This document shows positions 34,658 to 43,018 of a DNA stretch of 64,000 nucleotides, in pieces. This DNA is from Acidovorax sp. A79 (GTDB taxonomy: Bacteria > Pseudomonadota > Gammaproteobacteria > Burkholderiales > Burkholderiaceae_C). The position numbers were made by a program, and so were the translations under genes. How positions within the stretch are numbered: the stretch's first letter is position 1; each line of letters starts with the position of its first letter. The stretch lies in assembly GCF_041154505.1 (NCBI RefSeq), contig NZ_AP028672.1, positions 2,374,001 through 2,438,000 of the forward strand, given 5' to 3'. The notes beneath the pieces are model-generated. The model ran no database searches and was not told the origin of the DNA. It worked only from the letters and a program-made list of their open reading frames with translations.

Positions 34658-35977
34658 ATGCGCGTGATCGTTTTGGGCGCCGGCTTGCTCGGCGTGACTT
34701 CGGCTTATTTCCTGCAACAGCGCGGCCACGAGGTGACCGTCATCGACCGCCAGGGTGCGCCCGGCGCCGAGACCAGCTTCGCCAACGGTGGCCAGATCTC
34801 GGTGAGCCACGCGGAGCCCTGGGCCAACCCGAGCGCGCCGCTCAAGGTGCTGCAGTGGCTGGGCAAGGAGGATGCTCCACTGCTGTTCCGCCTGCGCGCC
34901 GACATGCGGCAATGGCTGTGGGGCCTGTCCTTCCTGCGCAACTGCACGCCCGCGCGCACGCGCCACAACATCGAGCAGATCGTGCGCCTGGGCACCTACA
35001 GCCGTGACACGCTGCAGCAGTTGCGTGCGGCCACCGGCATCCAGTACGACCAGCGCACGCAGGGCATCCTGCACTTCTATACCAACCAAAAAGAGTTCGA
35101 CGGCGCCCTGGCCCCTGCCGAGCAAATGCGCCAACTCGGCTGCGAGCGCCAGGTGATCAGCGCCGACGAGGCCGTGCGCATCGAGCCTGCCCTGGCCCAT
35201 ATCCGCCAGCAGCTGGCCGGAGCCACCTACACGGCCGAGGACGAATCCGGCGACGCCAACCAGTTCACACGCGAGCTGGCCAAGCTGTGTGAAGAGGCGG
35301 GCGTGCAGTTCCGCATGGGCCACCACATCACCGCGCTGCGCGAGGCAGGCGGCCGCATCGACCACGTGGAAGTGACCAATGCCGAAGGCCGCTTCGAGCG
35401 CGTGCGCGGCGATGCGTTTGTGCTGGCCATGGGCTCGTTCAGCCCACTGCTCGCGCAGCCGCTGGGCATCCAGCTGCCTATCTACCCGGCCAAGGGCTAC
35501 TCGGTGACCATGCCGGTCAAGGACGCCAGCAAGGCGCACCAGGTGAGCCTGACGGACGACGAGTTCAAGCTCGTGTTCTCGCGCTACACCAGCGAACGGG
35601 GTGGCGACCGCCTGCGCATCGCCGGCACGGCCGAATTGAACGGCTACGACCGTCACCTGAACCAGGTGCGCTGCGACGCCATCGTGCGCCGCGTGGAGCA
35701 GCTGTTCCCCGGCGCGGGCGATGCCAGCCAGGCCCAGTTCTGGACCGGCCTGCGCCCCGCCACGCCCAGCAACGTGCCGCTGATCGGCGCCACCAAGGTG
35801 GCCAACCTCTTCCTCAACACAGGCCACGGCACGCTGGGCTGGACCCACGCCTGCGGCTCGGGCAAGGCCCTGGCCGACATCGTGAGCGGCCGGGTGCCCG
35901 AGGTGGACTTTGCATTCCAGGGTCTGCAGGGGTGCGGTCCCGGCAAGGCGCTGGTGCCAGCGCGCACCACGGCCTGA
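34658..35977 (+). CDS. dadA: FAD-dependent D-amino acid dehydrogenase
   Basis: A 439-residue membrane-associated flavoenzyme that oxidises D-amino acids (and, in some members, glycine) to 2-oxo acids and ammonia, passing electrons to the respiratory chain. N-terminal VLGAGLLGVTSAYFL is the FAD dinucleotide fold, followed by the DadA segment FANGGQISVSHAEPWANP, and GHGTLGWTHACGSG closes the FAD site near residue 400. ATG at 34658. It is preceded by a tandem glycine riboswitch, so glycine should be its inducer or a substrate. Confidence 0.9.
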   Translation: MRVIVLGAGLLGVTSAYFLQQRGHEVTVIDRQGAPGAETSFANGGQISVSHAEPWANPSAPLKVLQWLGKEDAPLLFRLRADMRQWLWGLSFLRNCTPARTRHNIEQIVRLGTYSRDTLQQLRAATGIQYDQRTQGILHFYTNQKEFDGALAPAEQMRQLGCERQVISADEAVRIEPALAHIRQQLAGATYTAEDESGDANQFTRELAKLCEEAGVQFRMGHHITALREAGGRIDHVEVTNAEGRFERVRGDAFVLAMGSFSPLLAQPLGIQLPIYPAKGYSVTMPVKDASKAHQVSLTDDEFKLVFSRYTSERGGDRLRIAGTAELNGYDRHLNQVRCDAIVRRVEQLFPGAGDASQAQFWTGLRPATPSNVPLIGATKVANLFLNTGHGTLGWTHACGSGKALADIVSGRVPEVDFAFQGLQGCGPGKALVPARTTA

Positions 35978-36045
35978 ACGAGAGCACAGCGGGGTTGCAG
36001 CACCGCCGCGCAGGCGGGCGCTGCCACCACGGGCCAGCGCCCGGT

Positions 36046-36402
36046 CTACCTGGCAGCGCCCGTGGCGTGCGCCACGAACTGCGCCACGGCCTGCATGTCC
36101 TTCTCGCTCATGCGTTCGGCATACGAAGGCATCACGCCGATGCCCGCCTTGAGCGCGCGCAGCACGCGGCCCGCGTCGGGCTTGAGCTCATCCAGCACCG
36201 GGCCCACCTGCCCCTCGGCACCGGCGGCCTGCAGCGTGTGGCACACGGCGCAAGCAGGCTGGATCTTGACGAACAGCTCCTTGCCCCGCGCCAGCTCGGC
36301 GGCATCCGCCGCCCAGCCGGCACCCGTCCACAGCAGCAGCACGCTCGACATGGCCGCGAGCGCAGGCACGCGCAAATGCTGGAAACCGATGCGCCCCAGC
36401 AC
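36046..36402 (-). CDS. sorB: c-type cytochrome, electron acceptor of sulfite dehydrogenase
   Basis: A small monohaem cytochrome c with CAVCH as the haem site and a distal Met in GVMPSYAERM. Its position just after sorA makes it the probable SorB subunit that takes electrons from the molybdenum enzyme. The start is uncertain: the first ATG (36351) would leave a signal peptide of only ~14 residues with no basic end, so I favour a GTG at 36402 or 36411, giving RIGFQHLR before the hydrophobic core and cleavage near GWA|ADAAE. An 80-bp gap containing a repeat separates it from sorA. Confidence 0.78.
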   Translation of the reverse strand: MLGRIGFQHLRVPALAAMSSVLLLWTGAGWAADAAELARGKELFVKIQPACAVCHTLQAAGAEGQVGPVLDELKPDAGRVLRALKAGIGVMPSYAERMSEKDMQAVAQFVAHATGAAR

Positions 36403-36420
36403 CAGTGGCACCGCGGATCT

Positions 36421-36486
36421 GGCACGGCCAGTCCGGGGGGCGCGCGCCCCTCCAGGGGGGAAGGCGCGCAGCGTCTCAGGGGGGCG
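36421..36486 (-). repeat. Dispersed GC-rich repeat family 1, copy E, between sorA and sorB
   Basis: On the minus strand it reads CCCCCCTGAGACGCTGCGCGC, then CTTCCCCCCTGGAGGGG, matching the core of copies A-D. Its hairpin lies inside the presumed sorAB transcript and could lower sorB expression or stabilise the sorA mRNA. Confidence 0.6.
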
Positions 36487-36491
36487 CCCGG

Positions 36492-37703
36492 TCACGCTGC
36501 GGTCACCGTGACCGCATGGTCGCGCCAGCTCGCGTTGTTGTAGCCGCCCAGGTTTTCCTCGCGCTGCTCGGCCTGCACATTGCCCGCGGCATCGGTGGCG
36601 CGGCTGGCCAGCACGTGCGTGCCCGCCGCCAGCGTCACCGGCAGCACGAACTGGCGCCACGCGAACTTGCCCAGATCGGGGCCGATGAGCCGCGCGGCCT
36701 GCCAGGTCTTGCCGCCGTCCACCGAGACCTCCACGCCCTTGATGGCCTGCGTGCCGCCAAAGGCCACGCCATGCACCTGCACCTGGCCGGCCTTGAGGGG
36801 GCCCTTCTCGGGCAGGGGGCCATTGATCCAGGACTTGACGCCCATCTCCCACACCGACGGCTGGTCGGGGCTGGCCTTGGAGCCGGGGGGCGACATGCGG
36901 TAGCCGTGCGACATGATGCGCGCCTGCGACTGTGCGCCGGTGAAGGCCACGCGCTTGACGTACTTGATGTTGTTCACGCCCTGGTAGCCCGGCACCACCA
37001 GCCGCAGCGGGCCGCCGTGCGCCAGCGAGATGGGCTCGCCATTCATTTCCCAGGCCAGCAGCGCATCCTCGGTGGCCTTGATGGGCACGGAGCGCTCCAC
37101 CAGCACGGACAGCGGGTCCACGCCCTCGGGCAGCTTCTCACCCCCAGTGCCCGTGAGGTAGGCCGCGCCATCAGCGAGCCCGCCCAGCGCCGCCACCACA
37201 TTGCGCAGCGGCACGCCGCTCCACACGACGCACCCCGCCGCGCCCACGGCCCAGGGCGTGCCGCTGGGCTTGCTGGGGAAGAAGCCACGCCCGTTGCCCG
37301 AGCACTGCAGCACGGTGGCCACGGTTTCCACGCCCAGGGTCTTGAGCTCGGCCAGGGTGAGGCTGCGCGGGTTCTTCACGCCTTCGACCGACACCGTCCA
37401 GGCGTCCCGGTTGTCCAGGATGGCCGCATCGGGCGCAGGCAGGTTGTTGCGCACATACAGCTGGTTGGAGGGCGTGATGACGCTGGTGCCGAAGGCCGAG
37501 CGCCGGGTTTCCAGCGTGCTGCTGCTGTGCACGATGAGCGCATCGGAAGACTTCCATCCCGCGTACGCGGGTAGCGGCTTGGCGGGGCTGGGGGCCTGCT
37601 GCGCCCTGGCGCTGCCGGTCCATCCGGCCAGGCCCAGCGCGCTCAAGGCAGCGGCGCTTCCGGCCAGCATGTGGCGGCGCGGCAATGTCATGGAATCTTT
37701 CAT
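36492..37703 (-). CDS. sorA: Sulfite dehydrogenase molybdenum subunit (SorA/SoxC type)
   Basis: A 403-residue periplasmic molybdopterin enzyme that oxidises sulfite to sulfate. Twin-arginine leader LPRRHMLAGSAAAL then ARAQQ; molybdenum ligand cysteine C134 in LQCSGNGR; C-terminal dimerisation domain with VSVDGGKTW. The ATG at 37703 follows GGAGA; a TTG 15 bases upstream is unlikely. Followed by a cytochrome c gene, the SorAB arrangement. Divergent from a rhodanese fusion. Confidence 0.9.
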   Translation of the reverse strand: MKDSMTLPRRHMLAGSAAALSALGLAGWTGSARAQQAPSPAKPLPAYAGWKSSDALIVHSSSTLETRRSAFGTSVITPSNQLYVRNNLPAPDAAILDNRDAWTVSVEGVKNPRSLTLAELKTLGVETVATVLQCSGNGRGFFPSKPSGTPWAVGAAGCVVWSGVPLRNVVAALGGLADGAAYLTGTGGEKLPEGVDPLSVLVERSVPIKATEDALLAWEMNGEPISLAHGGPLRLVVPGYQGVNNIKYVKRVAFTGAQSQARIMSHGYRMSPPGSKASPDQPSVWEMGVKSWINGPLPEKGPLKAGQVQVHGVAFGGTQAIKGVEVSVDGGKTWQAARLIGPDLGKFAWRQFVLPVTLAAGTHVLASRATDAAGNVQAEQREENLGGYNNASWRDHAVTVTAA

Positions 37704-37877
37704 GGAAACGGTCTCCAAAATAATGATTGAACAGGCAGGCTCGCGACAGCGGTGGGCAGGCCCCCGGCTTTCAGCCTAGGCCGCATTCTGTGCGGCAGCC
37801 CCTGCGCACCGCGCGCGACATGGCGTTAGCAAACGTAACAAATACAAAACATCGGAAACATTCGTACGCAGATACGG

Positions 37878-37906
37878 AGGGCGTGGGCATATTCGCCCTT
37901 TCTTTT
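37878..37906 (+). promoter_or_regulatory. Hairpin with T-rich tail before the rhodanese-fusion gene
   Basis: AGGGCG-10 nt-CGCCCT followed by TTCTTTT, 18 bp before the ATG at 37924. Terminator-like shape in a leader suggests attenuation, but the stem is only 6 bp. The region upstream (37704-37877) is A/T-richer and probably holds both divergent promoters. Confidence 0.3.
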
Positions 37907-37923
37907 GAGAGAGGGCGCGCGCC

Positions 37924-39099
37924 ATGAACACTGACTGGAGACCCATGGGCGGCAAGCTCGCGGTGCTGCTTTTCGCGTGCGCGGCCTGTGCCGTGGCGCA
38001 GGCCCAGCTCACCGCCATGGTGGCGGTGGAGCCCACGGCCCGCAAGGCGGCCCACTCCATCCTGCGCACGGCCGCCGAGTCCGGGCTCTCCAAGGCGGCC
38101 GGCCAGACGGTGGCCCTGGCCACCAGCGACGAACTGGCCGACGTGATGCGCGCCACGCGCAGCGCCAGCCACGACATCTTCATTGGCCCCGCCCAGGTGG
38201 CCGCTTCCGCCCTGCAGCGCGGCTATGAACTGGTGGGCGCGACGCAGAAATCGGACAGGTACCTGCTGGTCGGCCTGCCGCAGATCGACGCGGTGCCGGC
38301 GATGAAGGGCCGCAGGCTCTACCTGCCCCAGCAGGATTCGCTCTATACCTACATGGCGCGCGGCATGCTCAACGAGGCGGGCCTGTCGTTCCAGGACCTG
38401 CGGGCCGTGCAGTACGAGAAGTTTCCCCAGGCGGGACTCACGGCCCTGACGCTGGGCACGGCCGACGCCACCGTGGTGCGGGAGGACGAGTGGGCGGAAT
38501 GGTCCGCCGCGCACCCGGGCACCGCGCGCGTGCTGGCCACCTCGCAGCCGGTGCCGGGCGGGTTTTCCATCGTGGTGAAGAAGGACCTGCCCGCCGATGC
38601 GCGCGGCAAGCTGGCCCAGTGGTTTGGCGGGGCCTCGTCCGCCACCGGCCTGCCCCCGGTCGCCGTGCGCCCCGAGGCCGCGGAGTACCGGCGCGTTGCG
38701 GAGCTCGGCCTCTTCACGCCCACCAGCCTGCCCGGGGTGAACCGCATCACCGCGCGCGAGGCGCAGAGCCTGCAGGCCCAGGGCGCGACGCTGGTGGACA
38801 CGCGCACCGAAAAGGAATTCAAGACCCGGCGCATCCGGGGCGCCGTGTTTGCCGCCTATGTGGAAAAGAGCCTCAAGGACGTGGCGTTCAACGCGGCCCA
38901 GGACGATTTCCAGGCGCTCGACAAGATTCCCAGCCTGGACAAGGCCAAGCCCGTGATCTTTGCCTGCAACGGCGCCGAATGCTGGAAGTCCTACAAGGCG
39001 GCCAAGGTGGCGGCGGCCAAGGGCTTCAAGTCCGTGTACTGGCTGCGCGGCGGGCTGCCCGAGTGGGACGCGACCGGGCTGCCCACCGAAGGCGGCTGA
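37924..39099 (+). CDS. Periplasmic PhnD-like binding domain fused to a rhodanese domain
   Basis: A 391-residue exported protein. Signal peptide (cleavage near AQAQ|LTAM); residues ~25-260 resemble phosphate/phosphonate-type periplasmic binding proteins (DIFIGPAQVAASALQRGYELVG); residues ~275-391 are a rhodanese domain with VDTRTEKEF and active-site C348 in FACNGAEC plus a second cysteine C353 before WKS. A sulfur-transfer role outside the cytoplasm is likely, and the divergent sorA (sulfite oxidation) agrees. The binding domain might recognise a sulfur oxyanion. Length and order look like a stable fusion. Confidence 0.8.
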   Translation: MNTDWRPMGGKLAVLLFACAACAVAQAQLTAMVAVEPTARKAAHSILRTAAESGLSKAAGQTVALATSDELADVMRATRSASHDIFIGPAQVAASALQRGYELVGATQKSDRYLLVGLPQIDAVPAMKGRRLYLPQQDSLYTYMARGMLNEAGLSFQDLRAVQYEKFPQAGLTALTLGTADATVVREDEWAEWSAAHPGTARVLATSQPVPGGFSIVVKKDLPADARGKLAQWFGGASSATGLPPVAVRPEAAEYRRVAELGLFTPTSLPGVNRITAREAQSLQAQGATLVDTRTEKEFKTRRIRGAVFAAYVEKSLKDVAFNAAQDDFQALDKIPSLDKAKPVIFACNGAECWKSYKAAKVAAAKGFKSVYWLRGGLPEWDATGLPTEGG

Positions 39100-39249
39100 G
39101 CACGCGGCGCACGGGCCGCCACGGACCCCGCGCCAGGCCTGCCCTGCGGCCTGCGCGCCCTGCACCATCGGGTGCCGCGCGCGCAGGCGCCGTGGCCTTG
39201 GGGAACCCGCCGCGCCCCCGTCCTTACAATCCCATACTCATCAACACCC

Positions 39250-39270
39250 AAGGGCGTGCAAGGCGCCCTT
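39250..39270 (+). promoter_or_regulatory. Hairpin holding the Shine-Dalgarno of the CorC/HlyC-type gene
   Basis: AAGGGCG-TGCAAGG-CGCCCTT: a perfect 7-bp stem whose loop contains AAGG, the only ribosome-binding candidate, 10 bp before the ATG at 39274. It may tune translation of the downstream transporter. Confidence 0.4.
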
Positions 39271-39273
39271 TGT

Positions 39274-40596
39274 ATGGAAATAGCAATACTGTTCGCCCTC
39301 ATCCTCCTCAACGGCCTGTTTGCCATGTCCGAGATCGCCCTGGTCACGGCCCGCAAAGCCCGGCTGCAGAAGCTGATCGATGAGGGCGATAGCGGCGCCG
39401 CCGCCGCCGTGAAGCTGGGCGAGGACCCCACCCGCTTCCTCTCCACCATCCAGATCGGCATCACGTCCATCGGCGTCCTCAACGGTATCGTGGGCGAGGC
39501 CGCGCTGGCCGCGCCGCTCGCGTCCTGGCTGGAGTCGCTGGGCGTGCCGCTGCCCTATGGCGGCTATGCGGCCACGGGGCTGGTGGTGGTGCTGATCACG
39601 TACTTCTCCATCGTCGTGGGCGAGCTCGTGCCCAAGCGCATCGGCCAGTCGTACCCCGAGACCTTCGCCCGGCTCGTCGCGCGGCCCATCAACTTCCTGG
39701 CGCTGGCCACCAAGCCGTTCGTGCTGCTGCTGTCCACGTCCACGCGCACGCTGCTGCGCCTCCTGGGCGTGAAGGAAACCAGCGGCAGCCCCGTGACCGA
39801 GGAAGAGATCCACGCCATGCTGGTGGAAGGCACCACGGCCGGCGTGATCGAGTCGCACGAGCACACCATGGTGCGCAACGTGTTCCGGCTCGATGACCGC
39901 CAGATCGGCTCGCTCATGGTGCCGCGCGGCGACGTGGTGTGCCTGGACATCGATGCGCCGTTCGAAGACAACCTGCAGCGCATCGAAGAATCCGACCATG
40001 CCCGCTTTCCCGTGGTGCGCGGCGGCATGGACAACATCCTGGGCGTGCTCAACGCGCGCCAGTGGCTGTCGCGCACGCTGCGCGACCGCGCCCACGGCCT
40101 GACCCAGCAGACGCTGCAGACCGCGCTGTACGTGCCCGAAACCATCACGGGGATGGAGCTGCTGGACAACTTCCGGCTGTCGGACGTGCACATGGCTTTT
40201 GTCATCGACGAGTACGGCGAGGTGCAGGGCATCGTGACGCTGCAGGACCTGATCGAGGCCATCACCGGCGAGTTCCAGCCGCGCGACCCCGAGACCTCGT
40301 GGGCGCTGCAGCGCGAGGACGGCAGCTGGCTGCTGGACGGCCACATTCCCGTGCCCGAGCTGAAGGACCGCCTGAACCTGGACACCGTGCCCGAGGAGGA
40401 GCGCGGCCGCTACCACACGCTCAGCGGCATGATCATGCTGCTGACCGGCCGCCTGCCCAAGGTGACCGACACGGTGCAGTGGGAGAACTGGAAGCTCGAA
40501 GTGGTGGACATGGACGGCAAGACCATCGACAAGATCCTGGCCACGCGGCTGACGCCCGAGGAAAAAGCCGAGTCCGACGACAACGGCGCGGGCTGA
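39274..40596 (+). CDS. HlyC/CorC-family (CNNM-type) transporter
   Basis: A 440-residue membrane protein: DUF21/CNNM transmembrane domain in the first ~190 residues (LILLNGLFAMSEIALVTARKARLQ in parts, and FSIVVGELVPKRIGQSYPE), two CBS domains (~215-340, DEYGEVQGIVTLQDLIEAI) and a C-terminal CorC/HlyC domain. Family members export Mg2+ or related cations and were misnamed hemolysins. ATG at 39274 gives the usual MEIAILFALI start. Confidence 0.88.
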   Translation: MEIAILFALILLNGLFAMSEIALVTARKARLQKLIDEGDSGAAAAVKLGEDPTRFLSTIQIGITSIGVLNGIVGEAALAAPLASWLESLGVPLPYGGYAATGLVVVLITYFSIVVGELVPKRIGQSYPETFARLVARPINFLALATKPFVLLLSTSTRTLLRLLGVKETSGSPVTEEEIHAMLVEGTTAGVIESHEHTMVRNVFRLDDRQIGSLMVPRGDVVCLDIDAPFEDNLQRIEESDHARFPVVRGGMDNILGVLNARQWLSRTLRDRAHGLTQQTLQTALYVPETITGMELLDNFRLSDVHMAFVIDEYGEVQGIVTLQDLIEAITGEFQPRDPETSWALQREDGSWLLDGHIPVPELKDRLNLDTVPEEERGRYHTLSGMIMLLTGRLPKVTDTVQWENWKLEVVDMDGKTIDKILATRLTPEEKAESDDNGAG

Positions 40597-40611
40597 CCGG
40601 CGTTGGCGATT

Positions 40612-40638
40612 GCGGGGGCTGCTGCACCAGCCCGCCCC
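40612..40638. terminator. Candidate terminator between convergent genes
   Basis: GCGGGGGCTG-CTGCAC-CAGCCCGCCCC forms a strong hairpin (one mismatch) between the CorC-type gene and the FIST gene, followed by TCTTCT on the plus strand. The tail is weak for a rho-independent terminator. Confidence 0.4.
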
Positions 40639-40648
40639 CTCTTCTACA

Positions 40649-41977
40649 TCAGGACGGTGAGGGCTCGCCGTCCACAAACACGGTCAACACGCCGGTGTAG
40701 CCGTACAGATGGTGGTGGGCAATCTCGCCGCCCGCAAAAAAACCGGCCAGCGGCACATCGCCCAGCGCGTGGCGCACGATCTGCAGTTCGGCGCTGGGGC
40801 CGCCAAAATGCGGGCCGCCACGGCCCGAGCAGCTCACGTAGATGGCGCCGCAGATGCGCCGGCCCGCCTGCGGGGCGAGGCTGCCCTGGCCGCCCGCGGC
40901 GGGCCCGGCGGCCGCGCCCGCAGCGGCATCCGAGACCAGCGGCACGGGCTCCAGCTCCTCTGGCGACAGTTCCTCGCGGATCTCGGCGCAGATGCGCATG
41001 AGGTCGGCGCGTGCCGCGGCCACGTTGCGCTGGCAGAACGCCAGGTGCATGCCGGCCTCGACCTTGTCGGCCAGCGCCACGCCCCGGCGGGCGCCGTCCA
41101 GCCCCACGATGTGCCGCACCCGCGTGTCGGTGCCGAAGTGGCCCGTGCGGCGCTGGCCCTGGGGCTGCTCGCCCGCGCTGACCAGGCCCGCCAGCGTGGC
41201 GCGCACCTTGCGCAGGGCGGGCTGGGGATCTCCGTCGAGCGTGACGTCCAGCGTCTCCAGCAGCACGTCCAGCGCGGGTTCGCCGTCGAGCTGCAGCACC
41301 ACGTTCTCCTGCGCGTCGGTGATGGTGCGCAGCGCCCCCACGGGCTGGCAACCCTGCGTGACGCGCGACACCAGCGCCACGCCGGCGCCAAACGCCACGC
41401 CCGACAGGCCGCCATCGAACACGCCGCCCGCCGCGCCCTGCCCGGCCATGTTCCCATCGCCCCCCACGGCGAACTGCACGCTCGCGCCGCGGCTTGCGCT
41501 CAGCCCCCCAAAGAGATAGCCCGTATCGGTGCGGGCCGCCATCTCCGCCAGCAGTTCGGCCAGCTCGGGCGTCTGGCCATCGGCATGCACCAGCGCGGTG
41601 TGCGCGACGAAGCCGCTGGCCGGGTGGCGCGGATGGTTGGGCAGCGGTGCCACGCCCGAGAACACGCGGTACTGGTCGGCGGGTACATCGAGCAGCAGCA
41701 CCGACAGCGCGGGCTCGTCAAAGTACTCGGCATTGTTGGCCGATACGCCCACGCCCACGGTGCCGCTCCAGTCCGTGACCTCGGGCAGTTCGCCACTGAG
41801 GTGGTCGAGCAGCGCCTGGGCCTCGCTGGCGTAGTGGTCGGTGATGTAGAGCAGGCCCAGCGTGGGCGCCGAGGCGTATTCGGGCAGCGCCATCTGGGCG
41901 CGCAACTGCGCCAGAACCAGCGCGGCGGCCATGCGCCACTGGGGATGGGTGGCGTGGCCGGAAGGGAAAAGCTTCAT
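40649..41977 (-). CDS. FIST-domain protein
   Basis: A 442-residue cytosolic protein with FIST N-terminal (~20-220; GLLYITDHYASEAQALLDHL, VGVGVSANNAEYFDEPALSVLLL in parts) and FIST C-terminal (~235-430; CSGRG, FFAGGEI, GYTGVLTVF) domains. FIST modules are proposed to bind small ligands such as amino acids in signalling. It has no attached output domain. It is 74 bp downstream of phaM on the same strand. Confidence 0.85.
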   Translation of the reverse strand: MKLFPSGHATHPQWRMAAALVLAQLRAQMALPEYASAPTLGLLYITDHYASEAQALLDHLSGELPEVTDWSGTVGVGVSANNAEYFDEPALSVLLLDVPADQYRVFSGVAPLPNHPRHPASGFVAHTALVHADGQTPELAELLAEMAARTDTGYLFGGLSASRGASVQFAVGGDGNMAGQGAAGGVFDGGLSGVAFGAGVALVSRVTQGCQPVGALRTITDAQENVVLQLDGEPALDVLLETLDVTLDGDPQPALRKVRATLAGLVSAGEQPQGQRRTGHFGTDTRVRHIVGLDGARRGVALADKVEAGMHLAFCQRNVAAARADLMRICAEIREELSPEELEPVPLVSDAAAGAAAGPAAGGQGSLAPQAGRRICGAIYVSCSGRGGPHFGGPSAELQIVRHALGDVPLAGFFAGGEIAHHHLYGYTGVLTVFVDGEPSPS

Positions 41978-42051
41978 GGTGTGGATCTCCGTGCCAGGGG
42001 CGGTGGCGGGGGTGTCGGGCCCCCACGGGTTGCCACCCGCCCGCGTTGGCG

Positions 42052-42930
42052 TCAGCCCGCCCGCTTGCGGGCCGCCGGGCTGCGGGTGCTGCTGCCGGTT
42101 TTTTTGGCGGCGGGTTTCGCCGTGGTTTTGCGGGCCGCGGGCTTGTTGGTGGCGGCGGTCTTCCTGGCGGTGCCCGCCGCCGCGGCACGCTTGGCGCCGC
42201 CCTGCATGGTCTGCATGCCCTTGGCGGCGAACTGGGTGGCCATGCCGGTGGCCGTCTTGAGGGCTTCCTTGGCGAGGCCCGTGGCCATGTTCTTGGTGGT
42301 GTCGATGGCGGTCTGCTTGGCCGCGTCCTTCATGGCGTTGGCGGCGATCTGCTGGAACTGGCCGGTGAGCGCGCCCCACCACTGCATCGGGTCCACCACG
42401 GTGGGCGCGGCGGCGGCGGCCGCTGCCGCCTTGCTGCCCTTCGCCTTGGCCTTGGCGGGCTGGGCGGCGGGCTCGGCGTCCTCGCCCTCGTCTTCTTCTG
42501 CTTCTTCGGCGGGGCTCGCGCGGCCCGTGACGCGGGCGGCGGCACCAGCGACGGCACCGGCCGCGCCGCTCACCGTGTCGGCGGCTTTCTGCACGCCGCT
42601 CATCACGGTGTCGGCGGTCTTGAGCTTGAAGGCATTGGCCACGTCACCCATGCTGAAGTTCATGCCCTTGAGCGTGGCCAGGGTCATCTTCTGCACCTCC
42701 AGCGCCTGGATGGTGGCGGCCAGCGCGCGCGAGTTCTGCTCCAGCCAGAACTGCACGGCCTTGAGTTCGTCGATGCGCTTTTCGAGCTCTTCCACGCTGA
42801 TGGTGGGCGCTACCCAGTTGCTCAGGTTGGGCAACTGCGGAATGCTGCTGGACGCCCCCTTGGCCAGGCTCTGCAGAAAGTCAAAACCGGGAACAAGTTT
42901 GCCGAAACCGAAATTCGATGTGTCGCTCAT
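42052..42930 (-). CDS. phaM: PHA granule regulatory protein PhaM
   Basis: A 292-residue protein matching PhaM: N-terminal PGFDFLQ, WVAPTISVEELEKRI and FWLEQNSRALAATIQALEVQKMTLATL (read in parts), a helical middle, and a Lys/Ala/Pro-rich C-terminal tail (KKTGS, AARKTTAKPAAKK) that binds DNA. In Ralstonia, PhaM activates PHA synthase and ties granules to the nucleoid. It implies polyhydroxyalkanoate storage; phaC is not in the window. Confidence 0.88.
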   Translation of the reverse strand: MSDTSNFGFGKLVPGFDFLQSLAKGASSSIPQLPNLSNWVAPTISVEELEKRIDELKAVQFWLEQNSRALAATIQALEVQKMTLATLKGMNFSMGDVANAFKLKTADTVMSGVQKAADTVSGAAGAVAGAAARVTGRASPAEEAEEDEGEDAEPAAQPAKAKAKGSKAAAAAAAAPTVVDPMQWWGALTGQFQQIAANAMKDAAKQTAIDTTKNMATGLAKEALKTATGMATQFAAKGMQTMQGGAKRAAAAGTARKTAATNKPAARKTTAKPAAKKTGSSTRSPAARKRAG

Positions 42931-43018
42931 GGCCGCTCCGCAAGAGGTGGGTCTGTGGTGGGGTCACAGCTTACTCCAATGCGTTGCGGCCGCGAAGGCA
43001 GTGGCGCAGGCCAAATCC

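Noticed and set aside
37820..37927. A 35-codon frame overlapping the start of the rhodanese-fusion gene by ATGA, considered as a leader peptide
   Set aside because: No Shine-Dalgarno and no amino-acid bias that would suggest attenuation; the overlap is probably chance.
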